The notes beneath the pieces were generated by a model that worked only from the letters and a program-made list of their open reading frames with translations, was not told where the DNA came from and ran no database searches. Source: Mesorhizobium_K sp040049215 (lineage in GTDB: Bacteria; Pseudomonadota; Alphaproteobacteria; Rhizobiales; Rhizobiaceae). Taken from it: DNA of 50,462 bases. Position numbers and translations under genes: made by a program. Positions 35,131 to 42,671 of this stretch are shown here, in pieces. Where the stretch lies: positions 1-50,462 of the forward strand of contig NZ_JBDZDN010000009.1 in NCBI RefSeq assembly GCF_040049215.1. The letters run 5' to 3'. Within the stretch, counting starts at the first letter, position 1. Each line of letters opens with the position of its first letter.

Positions 35131-35484
35131 TCAGTGCTCCACGACGTTGGGTTCGGAGCGGGATGCCGCGCTACCCGACGGACCACCGCCAATTGACGGT
35201 GTTTCTTGCGACGATGCGTCAGCAGCGATCCAGGTGCCGGTCGCGCTGCGCTCGCGTGGAGCACCGCTATTTGACGGAGGTTTTTTATAAGGATGGCGTC
35301 CTGCACGGAATGGCCAGAGTGGGCACTTCACCGCCTCGCACAGCCTAACTTCCTGGATCTGGTAGCAGGTACAGTCGAGACATTTGGCGCGAATGGCAGC
35401 GAGTGGCCGCATGCGCTCGTGGCCGGCAGCTGTGCAGGCCGCGGCGGAGGGTGGCCAGATGGCGGCGAGTTCGGTCCGGTTCAT
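35131..35484 (-). CDS. Phage protein with a cysteine cluster
   Basis: A 117-residue protein starting at 35484 with a GGGAG site. The core RMRPLAAIRAKCLDCTCYQ, followed by VRLCEAVKCPLWPFRAGRHP, carries five cysteines and probably binds zinc. The family recurs in rhizobial prophages between a small membrane protein and terminase genes and has no known function. Its start overlaps the stop of the upstream membrane-protein gene (ATGA), and the terminase small subunit starts one base past its stop. The C-terminal 45 residues are low-complexity. Confidence 0.78.
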   Translation of the reverse strand: MNRTELAAIWPPSAAACTAAGHERMRPLAAIRAKCLDCTCYQIQEVRLCEAVKCPLWPFRAGRHPYKKPPSNSGAPRERSATGTWIAADASSQETPSIGGGPSGSAASRSEPNVVEH

Positions 35485-35792
35485 GGTGTGCTCTCCCGGG
35501 AGGGTTTGCCTGTGGTGGCGAAGCGCGACCGCAGCCTTGTCTGGCGAAGAGCCTGCTCGCGAAGGCGGCAGGCTTCGACATGGAGAAAGAGCCGGCGAAG
35601 CGCATAGCTGCGGACGAGCGAGGCGCCGGTGAACAGCGCCGCGATGGCTCCATCCTGAACCAGCGTCGTGGTAATTCCGAAGACCGGGAAGATTATCTGC
35701 TGGGTGGCCAGCGCGACGAGGAAGCCGGCCACGGCGTTGATGATGGCCTCGGCCAGCGATGCTGTTCGCGACTGGGCGAGCGAAGACGTCAT
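35481..35792 (-). CDS. Small phage membrane protein (DUF7220-like)
   Basis: A 103-residue protein with two hydrophobic segments (AIINAVAGFLVALATQQIIF and GAIAALFTGASLVRSYALRRLF) and a basic tail. It matches from memory the DUF7220 family of small prophage membrane proteins. It overlaps the methyltransferase gene upstream and the cysteine-cluster gene downstream by four bases each, so it is part of one coupled phage operon. The role is unknown. Confidence 0.72.
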   Translation of the reverse strand: MTSSLAQSRTASLAEAIINAVAGFLVALATQQIIFPVFGITTTLVQDGAIAALFTGASLVRSYALRRLFLHVEACRLREQALRQTRLRSRFATTGKPSRESTP

Positions 35793-37102
35793 GACTGCGC
35801 CTCATGCGCTGCCTGCCGCTCGGCCGCTACCTCGGCAAGGCTGCGGCCATCACCTTTCAGCACAGCCGTCTCGCCGGTGAATGCCTGCCACCGCGTCACC
35901 GCGACATCGACATAGGTTGGATCGAGTTCGATGGCGTGGCAGGAGCGCCCTGTCATCTCGGCAGCTATGATCGTGGTGCCGGACCCCGAGAACGGCTCAT
36001 AGATAGCCTGACCCGGCGAAGAATTGTTCTCGATCGGACGCCGCATGCACTCGACCGGCTTCTGCGTTCCGTGGCCGGTTTCGGACTTGCGATGCGGGAT
36101 TGCCCAGACCGTCGTTTGCTTGCGATCGCCGTTCCAGTGGCCCTTGCCGCCCTTCCTGACCGCATACCAGCAAGGTTCGTGCTGCCAGTGATAATCACCG
36201 CGGCCGATCACCAGCCGGGTCTTGTCCCAGATGATCTGCGAGCGCACGGCAAAGCCGCTTGATTCAAGGCTGGCGGCGACGGTGGATGCGTGCAGTGCGC
36301 CATGCCAGACATAGGCGACATCGCCGGGAAACAACGCCCAGGCCGCCCGCCAGTCGGCGCAGTCGTCATTGAGCACTTTGCCTTTGGCGATCTCGCTTCC
36401 TGTGCCGAGTTTCTGGCGCCAGGCCGGATCGTAGTTCACGCCATAGGGTGGATCCGTCACCATGAGGTTCGGGCTGACTCCGGCCAGAGCCAGACTGACA
36501 GCTTCAGGATCGGTACTGTCGCCGCAGACGAGGCGGTGCTTCCCCATGACCCAGATATCGCCCGCCCGGCTCGCCGCCTCTTTCGGGGTAGCTGGCACCT
36601 CGTCCGGGTCGGTCAGCCCGACAGTGCCATGCGACATCAGTGCTGCGATCTCATCCTCGCCAAAGCCGGTGAGCGCCAGGTCGAAGCCGAGGCTCTGCAG
36701 ATCGCCGAACTCCAGCGCCAGCAGTTCGTCGTCCCAGCCGGCGTTGAGGGCCAGCTTGTTGTCGGCGATAACATAGGCACGCTTCTGCGCCTCGGTGAGG
36801 CCATCAAGCTCGATGACAGGCACTTCAGCCATGCCGAGCTTCCTGGCTGCCAGCAGCCGTCCGTGGCCAGCGATGATGCCATTCTCTCCGTCGACCAGAA
36901 TGGGATTGGTCCAGCCGAACTCCCGGATCGAGGCGGCGATCTCGGCAATCTGGCGATCGGAGTGGGTCCTGGCATTGCGTGCATAGGGGATCAGCTCCGA
37001 CAGCGGCCGGTATTCGATCGTCAAAGGCAGGGCGCCGGACAGCGAGGAGGGGGCGCGTGATCGGCTCGGCGAGACCAAATCAGGAAAAGAATTCGTCGTC
37101 AT
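35789..37102 (-). CDS. ParB-like domain fused to a DNA methyltransferase
   Basis: A 437-residue fusion. Residues about 28-125 are a ParB/sulfiredoxin-like domain (EYRPLSELIPYARNARTHSD, then GIIAGHGRLLAARKLG). Residues about 180-420 are an amino-methyltransferase with the catalytic DPPY at 217-220 and the AdoMet-binding EPFSGSGTT near the C-terminus. The motif order is that of beta-class N6-adenine or N4-cytosine methylases. Such fusions are common in alphaproteobacterial prophages and protect phage DNA or mark packaging sites; no restriction enzyme is encoded nearby. The start at 37102 overlaps the terminase small-subunit gene by 23 bases. Confidence 0.9.
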   Translation of the reverse strand: MTTNSFPDLVSPSRSRAPSSLSGALPLTIEYRPLSELIPYARNARTHSDRQIAEIAASIREFGWTNPILVDGENGIIAGHGRLLAARKLGMAEVPVIELDGLTEAQKRAYVIADNKLALNAGWDDELLALEFGDLQSLGFDLALTGFGEDEIAALMSHGTVGLTDPDEVPATPKEAASRAGDIWVMGKHRLVCGDSTDPEAVSLALAGVSPNLMVTDPPYGVNYDPAWRQKLGTGSEIAKGKVLNDDCADWRAAWALFPGDVAYVWHGALHASTVAASLESSGFAVRSQIIWDKTRLVIGRGDYHWQHEPCWYAVRKGGKGHWNGDRKQTTVWAIPHRKSETGHGTQKPVECMRRPIENNSSPGQAIYEPFSGSGTTIIAAEMTGRSCHAIELDPTYVDVAVTRWQAFTGETAVLKGDGRSLAEVAAERQAAHEAQS

Positions 37103-37547
37103 CGTTGGAGACCTCCCAGGGTTTTGGTCCGAGGGGGCGGGTGGTGACCCTGCTGCGCGATGACGGCGACAGGCCAAGCTCGGCCGCGAACTTGTGCATC
37201 AGTTCGACCGACTTGTTGGAGATCGCCAGCCAGGGCGATGGCTGGACATAGCCGGCAGGTGTCTTCAGCAGCGTCGGCGTCTCCTTCAACCGACGCTCTG
37301 CCTCCACCCAGCGGCCGTAGCTTGCACAATAGGCGGCGAGTACCGAGCGATCGAGCCGGGTGAGAATGCCAAGCTGGTGAAGCTCATGCGCCAGCCGCTT
37401 CCACTCCGCCTTGGCGGAGGGCTGCAGATGCGCCGGGCAGGTAGGCAGGTCTGATACGGGTTTTGGCTCGCGATGGTTGAGCGGCCGTTTGCCGGGATTG
37501 CCCATCACCATCTTCAACGCCGTCGCCATCGGCTTGCGACCTCGCAT
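37080..37547 (-). CDS. P27-family terminase small subunit
   Basis: A 155-residue protein opening MRGRKPMATALKMVMGNPGK, with the family phrases CPAHLQPSAKAEWKRLAHEL and LDRSVLAAYCASYGRWVEAERRL, and NKSVELMHKFAAELGLSPSSRSR near the C-terminus. P27 small subunits bind phage DNA and recruit the large subunit. Here it is separated from the large subunit by four genes, including the methyltransferase. I start at 37547; an ATG nine bases upstream is also possible. Confidence 0.87.
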   Translation of the reverse strand: MRGRKPMATALKMVMGNPGKRPLNHREPKPVSDLPTCPAHLQPSAKAEWKRLAHELHQLGILTRLDRSVLAAYCASYGRWVEAERRLKETPTLLKTPAGYVQPSPWLAISNKSVELMHKFAAELGLSPSSRSRVTTRPLGPKPWEVSNDDDEFFS

Positions 37548-37918
37548 CAGAACCACCCTTCAACTGCGCAGTTGGTCGAGTGATCGGCGCCCCGAATGAG
37601 CCCGACGGGAAAGCAGCAACCCCGGAATTCTGCGCCAAGCGCCGTTTGCGTCATTGCCTGGACCCCCCAGCCAAATTCGCGGATGTGTAAGAAGAGGGGC
37701 AGCACCGGTCTCAACATCGATCCCTCCAGACTTCTGACCGCCCCCCGGGGGGGGGGCATCGGCGCGGTTCATGCAGGAAGTATAACCGCTAAGCTAAGCC
37801 ACTGATAGAATGACATTTACCGTCATTCCTACGCAGGCTTGCGCAACGCCACGAACCGAGGCGGTTAGAACGGGCAGAGCGTCGCATCCGTGCTGGTAAC
37901 GCCAAATTCGAGATCCGT
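37548..37918. other. 371 bases without a gene, containing a C6G10 tract
   Basis: The only notable feature is a run of six C then ten G at 37741-37756, which is self-complementary and a likely slippage site. Small overlapping frames here show no protein-like sequence. The stretch separates the replication half from the packaging half of the phage block. Confidence 0.5.
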
Positions 37919-38875
37919 TCATGACGCCCTCTTTCGAGCTTCAAGCAGAACGTCATTCCAGTCGCTGCCTGTCCGCAAAGGCAGCTCTACGCTGACGATG
38001 AGTCCCCTGGCCTTCAAACGCCTGGCCAGGAGGTAAGCAGCGGACTGGCCGGTGAAGCTGGCATCAGTGTCGCCGAAGACGATGACCAGGCGGACCTCGT
38101 TCGGCGGGTTCCAGTCCTGCAGCAGACCGCTGGTCAGGGCGGCCCAGACAGGCACGTTGAACAGGGCCGAGGCAGACAGCGCTGTCTCGATGCCTTCGGC
38201 GATTCCGAGCGTGTCGCCGTGCGGCATCAGCCGGACGGCGCCACCCGCGGGCATTGCGCCCAGCATCTTGCGCGGCGATGGCATGTCGGCCTTGCGACCG
38301 GCAGCATCGAGATACGTCCGGTGAAGCGCGAACCCCGGTCCTTCGGCATTCGCATCATCTGCCGGTTCAAAACGGGCCAGCAACAGAGGGTGCCAGGACG
38401 GCTTCGTCCCCGGGTCGGCATAGCGCTCATCGGAAGAGAAGCGAAGGCACGCCGGGAATTGCGTGATGCCCGTGCGGTCATTCAGATATCGGCCAGCAGG
38501 ATCGTCCAGCGTGATAGGGCGCGATCGGGACCACAGGGCTTTCAGTTCCTCCAGCCGGTGGCCGTCATTCGAACCGCCGCCGGTTTGAGGCTGCCGCGCC
38601 GGCGCCTCTCCCAGATGCTGCTCGATGAGTGCTGCTGTCTGCCTGAAGTCCAGCCTGTGCAGGCGCTTGACCAGTTCGATGCCGTCGCCGGGACCGCACT
38701 GGGAACAGAAGAAGCTGCCGGTGCCGGCCTTGTCGTCGAAGCGGAAGCGGTCCTTTCCGCCGCAGACCGGGCAGGGTCCGTGCCTATTGCGCAGAGCTTT
38801 CGATGGGACGCCGATGGCGGGAAGGATGCTGTGCCAGCGGCCGCGCGCACGCTCCCTGAGAGGTTCACGCAGCAT
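37919..38875 (-). CDS. Phage primase with zinc ribbon and Toprim domain
   Basis: A 318-residue protein starting at 38875, overlapping the helicase stop by 11 bases, with a GGAGG site. The N-terminus is a primase zinc ribbon (C35, C38, C57, C60: CPVCGGKDRFRF and FFCSQCG). The middle and C-terminal parts form a Toprim-type domain (IAEGIETALSA, VIVFGDTDAS), as in P4-like and DnaG-like phage primases. It makes RNA primers for phage replication and probably works with the adjacent helicase. Confidence 0.85.
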   Translation of the reverse strand: MLREPLRERARGRWHSILPAIGVPSKALRNRHGPCPVCGGKDRFRFDDKAGTGSFFCSQCGPGDGIELVKRLHRLDFRQTAALIEQHLGEAPARQPQTGGGSNDGHRLEELKALWSRSRPITLDDPAGRYLNDRTGITQFPACLRFSSDERYADPGTKPSWHPLLLARFEPADDANAEGPGFALHRTYLDAAGRKADMPSPRKMLGAMPAGGAVRLMPHGDTLGIAEGIETALSASALFNVPVWAALTSGLLQDWNPPNEVRLVIVFGDTDASFTGQSAAYLLARRLKARGLIVSVELPLRTGSDWNDVLLEARKRAS

Positions 38876-40346
38876 TGGCCTGGCCTCCACGCTGTCTGCC
38901 CTTGGCAAAGGCGATCTGCCGCGACTTGATCCACCCGAGGAAGGTGATATCGGGCGGTACAAGACGATCGGCCAGTCCACGCGGCCAGACGCCGAACCGC
39001 TCCCTGAACTTGTGCGCGACGTAGCCCGCATTGTAACCGCGCTCTCGCTGGTAGGCCAAAAGCATCCCGTAGAAGGTCTGCTTCTGGTCGTGCGTCGGTT
39101 CGGCCTTCCTGCTCCCGCTGATGGCGACGAGTTGTCCATCGCGTTCCAGGATCGCGGATTGCCGCTCCGGTGCGAACCCGCACGACGGGCAGGCGTGCAC
39201 GCCGGCCGGCTTGAGCCTAGAGCACGAGGGGCATTCCCGGGGCAGCGGCGTCGCCCTTTCTCGACCTTTCGCCCTGGCGCGGACGGATCGGCCGTTGTCT
39301 AGCGTGTCGTGGTGGATGTCGGTGGGGAAGCCCAGGCGCAGCGTGGTATCGGAATGATCGAGCACGATGCAGTCATCCTTGCCGACCGCCGTACGCAGGC
39401 CGCGGCCAATGATCTGTACGAACAGCATTTCTGATTTGGTGGGCCGTACCAGCGATATGCAGCGCACATCCCAGTCGATGCCGGTCGTCAGGCAGCCGAC
39501 GTTGCAGACCACCTTGATCTGGCCATGGTGAAGCCGGCGGCCGATCGCCTGCCGCTCCTCTCGTGGCGTCTTGGCGTCGACATAGCCGGTGGGAACGCCG
39601 GCGGCCTCGAACTCCTCGGCAAGCCTACGGGCATGCGCGCGATCCACCGCAAACAGAAGCGTGGGCCGGTCCTCTCCGTGGGCCAGCCAGGTGGATACGG
39701 CGTTCGCAACCAGCGTCGGCTGGTTCATGGCAAGCGCGAGGTCGTCCTCGCGGAAGTCGCCGGCGACGGTCCTCACCTTTGACAGGTCGGGATGGCAGGG
39801 CGCAAAGACCCGGAAAGGGGACAGGAAGCCCTGCTCGATCAGATCCGGAAGTCTCGCTCCGACGATCAGATCGTCATAATCCTGCCCCAGCCCCCGCGAC
39901 CACGGCGTCGCCGACAGTCCGATGAAGGGAACTTCCGCCCATTCGGGCCGGCGCATCCAATCGCTTACAAAGCGAAAGCGGAGATGTGCCTCGTCAATCA
40001 GCACCAGGTCGGCGACGGGAAGCTTGCGCCGCTGCAGCGTCTGAACCGATGCGACCTGGACGGGTTGCGCAGCATCGGTTGCAGGATGCTGGCCCTGCAT
40101 CACTCCAACGCAGGAGATGCCTTGCCTGACAAACTTCTCGACGGTCTGATCGATCAGGGATATCGCCGGGACACAGAAGATCACGCGCCTGTTTCGGGCG
40201 CGAGCCGCCTCGATGATGGTGGCGGCGAGGATCGTCTTGCCAAAGCCGGTCACCGCCTGAAGCATCGGCCGCTTCCTGCCGGACTTCAGGGACTCGCGCA
40301 GCAGCGCCATGGCTTCGATCTGATGGGGATGAAGGGTGTAGCTCAT
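38865..40346 (-). CDS. DEAD/DEAH-box (SF2) phage helicase
   Basis: A 493-residue helicase with Walker A TGFGKT at 33-38, DEAH at 118-121, SAT near 145, and motif VI QIIGRGLRT. A CPSC/CPSCG zinc-ribbon pair follows at about 370-392, then a C-terminal tail with FYGMLLAYQRERGY typical of rhizobial prophage helicases. It probably unwinds phage DNA at replication start. The start overlaps the upstream HTH gene by four bases. Confidence 0.9.
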   Translation of the reverse strand: MSYTLHPHQIEAMALLRESLKSGRKRPMLQAVTGFGKTILAATIIEAARARNRRVIFCVPAISLIDQTVEKFVRQGISCVGVMQGQHPATDAAQPVQVASVQTLQRRKLPVADLVLIDEAHLRFRFVSDWMRRPEWAEVPFIGLSATPWSRGLGQDYDDLIVGARLPDLIEQGFLSPFRVFAPCHPDLSKVRTVAGDFREDDLALAMNQPTLVANAVSTWLAHGEDRPTLLFAVDRAHARRLAEEFEAAGVPTGYVDAKTPREERQAIGRRLHHGQIKVVCNVGCLTTGIDWDVRCISLVRPTKSEMLFVQIIGRGLRTAVGKDDCIVLDHSDTTLRLGFPTDIHHDTLDNGRSVRARAKGRERATPLPRECPSCSRLKPAGVHACPSCGFAPERQSAILERDGQLVAISGSRKAEPTHDQKQTFYGMLLAYQRERGYNAGYVAHKFRERFGVWPRGLADRLVPPDITFLGWIKSRQIAFAKGRQRGGQANAA

Positions 40347-40867
40347 GCCGCATCCTCCCTGTTCGCCGAAGCGCCGACGACTAGGGTGATAGCGGGGCGC
40401 GCCTGAGCCAAACCGTCATAGGTTGGCTTTTCCTCTTTCTGGATAGGGAGGTGTTTATCCCTCTTTATTCGTTCGCAACGGTTGCGAGTTGCAGACGCAG
40501 AATTTGCGAGTTGCAACGCGTCCATCGACCCCTTGCGGCGGAGCCACTTGAGGCCCTGCCTGGCATCGAGGATTGCGGCGCGCGTCAGCCGGAATTCCCG
40601 GTGTACCGCAAGCGAGATCATGTCCGATGTCCGCCCATTCCGGCCGAGGCTTCGGCGCCGCCGATCGATCAGGCCCAGCTGCTGCAAGATCTGCAACGAC
40701 TGCCAGACGGTCCGCTGCGACAGTCCGGTGGACTGGGCGATTGTGTGCTGAGACGGCCAGGCGTTGATGCCGTCCCGCGACACGCTGGCGATCTCAGTCA
40801 GCACCGCCTTCAGCGCGCCGTTGGGCACAAGCTGGCGACGCGCCCATTTGAGTGCCGAGCTGCTCAT
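40343..40867 (-). CDS. HTH replication-control protein of the phage block
   Basis: A 174-residue protein starting at 40867, whose ATG overlaps the ParB-like stop (ATGA). The N-terminal half is a winged helix (about 15-75) with WPSQHTIAQSTGLSQRTVWQSLQILQQLGLI, the arrangement of phage replication initiators and helix-turn-helix_36 regulators. The C-terminal half is basic and variable. Position just ahead of the helicase suggests a role in origin recognition or repression of the replication genes. Confidence 0.78.
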   Translation of the reverse strand: MSSSALKWARRQLVPNGALKAVLTEIASVSRDGINAWPSQHTIAQSTGLSQRTVWQSLQILQQLGLIDRRRRSLGRNGRTSDMISLAVHREFRLTRAAILDARQGLKWLRRKGSMDALQLANSASATRNRCERIKRDKHLPIQKEEKPTYDGLAQARPAITLVVGASANREDAA

Positions 40868-41730
40868 GGCGCCACGCCCTCCATGATCTGATGGAAGACA
40901 TCGATCAGATGCGACAGGCGGGTGCAGAGGGCGGCTCGCTCGCGCGGCGGACATTGGGCGATGACTGCGGCTGCGGACAGGACGCCGAGTTCATCCAGCA
41001 GGGCGATCAGAAGCTCGTGCGGGTCTGTCGCCGGCGGCGCGGCTTCCGACCCCGGAGGGACGGCCTGGGTGCGCGTCGAGACGCCGCGTTTTGGAGCCGA
41101 AGCGCGTGCGGTACGCCGTTGCGCAAGATCGCGCCGGGCCGCCGTCACCTGATCGTTCGGGGACAAGGTCTTCAGCTTGTCGAGATAGGCGCCGGTCTCG
41201 AGATGGGTCCCGCGCACGAGATCCAACACTTCCGCGATGACCCTGGCGCCGCGTTCGGCGTTGCGCCGGATTGCCCGCTCCGACTGCCCTGTCGCGATCG
41301 CCGTTTCTGCCGCAAACGAGCAACTGGCCAACTTGGCCACTTGCTCCGGCCGGCGGTCGCCGCCATGCCGGGTCTCGGGGTGCAACGCCTCGTGGATCGC
41401 CTTGCGCCGGGCCGTCTGCCGCGCCCGGTCGACGGCAGACAATTCTGACCGGCAGAGGTTCTCGTCGATCATCGCCATCTCGGCGTGGAGATCGTCGTCG
41501 ACCACCTCCGTCACCAGGATTTCGGATTCGCCCAGAAGCTCAAATGCGGCCAGGCGATGGGAGCCTGCGACGAGTTCGTACTGATCGCCAACAAGCCGGA
41601 CGTTGATGGGACAGCGAAGCCCGATCTCCCTAATGCTGTCGGCCAAGCTGGCGACCGCTGCTTTGTCTATGGCGCGAGCGTCGGGCCGGCGCCGAATGTC
41701 ACTCAGAGATAGGTAGCGCACGACACTCAT
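40864..41730 (-). CDS. ParB-like protein of the phage block
   Basis: A 288-residue protein with an N-terminal ParB domain (LADSIREIGLRCPINVRLV, ELVAGSHRLAAFELLG, and ENLCRSELSAVDRARQ) and a central helix-turn-helix (ETAIATGQSERAIRRNAERG). The C-terminal 100 residues form a linker and a helical domain. ParB-like proteins at this position in prophages are regulators or partition/CTPase switches rather than chromosomal ParB; there is no parA nearby. It overlaps both neighbours by four bases. Confidence 0.82.
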   Translation of the reverse strand: MSVVRYLSLSDIRRRPDARAIDKAAVASLADSIREIGLRCPINVRLVGDQYELVAGSHRLAAFELLGESEILVTEVVDDDLHAEMAMIDENLCRSELSAVDRARQTARRKAIHEALHPETRHGGDRRPEQVAKLASCSFAAETAIATGQSERAIRRNAERGARVIAEVLDLVRGTHLETGAYLDKLKTLSPNDQVTAARRDLAQRRTARASAPKRGVSTRTQAVPPGSEAAPPATDPHELLIALLDELGVLSAAAVIAQCPPRERAALCTRLSHLIDVFHQIMEGVAP

Positions 41731-42089
41731 CTTCCTGCACCCTTCAAGCGCCGGGGGGAGGCCCCAAGTGATGGAGCGTGGAAAAACAGAGCAGCGCCGT
41801 CGCTCCGGATGGGCCGGCGGCGCCTCGCGATCGCCAGGTAGGAGAAGTTATTCGGGCCGATGCGTCGCTGGACAAGGTCGACCGTGGCTGCGGCCGCGGC
41901 GCTAAAAGCCTGATCTCTGAGATCGCAAAGTTGTTGGCGCTGAGGTTCGGGGAACTCCGACAGTTCGGGGTCGGCGTCGACCGCAAGATTGCCAAGGTGG
42001 TACTCAAGCGTCGAGCCCGGGGTGGCGCCCCGCACCCAGGCATCGAACTCCGGGCAGGAGACGCGCCCATTCTTCTGGTGGTCATTCAT
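41727..42089 (-). CDS. Small phage protein of unknown function
   Basis: A 120-residue protein starting at 42089 with GGAG nine bases upstream; a start at 42104 is also possible. The N-terminal part (CPEFDAWVRGATPGSTLEYHLGNLAVD) is recognisable from rhizobial prophage proteins of unknown function, and a basic C-terminal part follows. It overlaps the ParB-like gene by four bases. The frame remains open upstream, but that sequence lacks protein character. Confidence 0.7.
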   Translation of the reverse strand: MNDHQKNGRVSCPEFDAWVRGATPGSTLEYHLGNLAVDADPELSEFPEPQRQQLCDLRDQAFSAAAAATVDLVQRRIGPNNFSYLAIARRRRPIRSDGAALFFHAPSLGASPRRLKGAGR

Positions 42090-42289
42090 CTGAGCGGGCT
42101 CCATGCGGGCCGTCGCCCGGCCCAAACCGGGCGTAACGCGACCAGACGATGAGTGCCTTACGAACTTCTTCTCACCTACTCGCCGGCGAACAGCCGGGTA
42201 TCGCCGCGCAAAGAAAATTGTTGCCACTGGCGCCTGCGTGATGCGGCGAAGAAGATAGAAGCTGTGCAGCGATGCGAGTTCGGAAGACA

Positions 42290-42484
42290 TCAACGACGCT
42301 CCCCCACGATCCTGCGGAGCACCTTGGCTTCGAACCGCTCGATATCCTCCAGGCGGTAAACCACCCGGCCCATGATCTTCAGATAATCAGGCCCCTGTCG
42401 AAGCCATCGCCACCTTTCCAGGGTCCTCGGGCTGAGGCTCCATCGGCGCGAGAGTTCGACCTGGTTGAGGTGCTTGACCACCAT
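42290..42484 (-). CDS. Small excisionase-type HTH protein
   Basis: A 64-residue protein with an MerR/AlpA-like helix-turn-helix: LNQVELSRRWSLSPRTLERWR followed by GPDYLKIMGRVVYRLEDIERFE. This is the usual form of phage excisionases or AlpA-type regulators. It is the first gene of the phage block on the minus strand. No phage integrase is present, so its partner recombinase may be elsewhere or lost. Confidence 0.8.
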   Translation of the reverse strand: MVVKHLNQVELSRRWSLSPRTLERWRWLRQGPDYLKIMGRVVYRLEDIERFEAKVLRRIVGERR

Positions 42485-42671
42485 GGCTCATCCTTTCTCT
42501 GGTCTCGATCTGGCCGGTGCCCGGTGGGCCGGCTGATGAGCGAAGGATGACGCGTGGATGGCCGTGCCTATATGGATGGCGCGGATTTCTTTTGTTTACG
42601 GAACGGGCTTCGCGAGCCCTGGTTCTCCGGGCCAAGGCTGCGTGAATTGTTCCGTCGGACAGAAGTCTTTG

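Noticed and set aside
40864..41730. Plasmid partition system based on the ParB-like protein
   Set aside because: No ParA ATPase or parS-like repeats are nearby, and the gene is embedded in a coupled phage operon.
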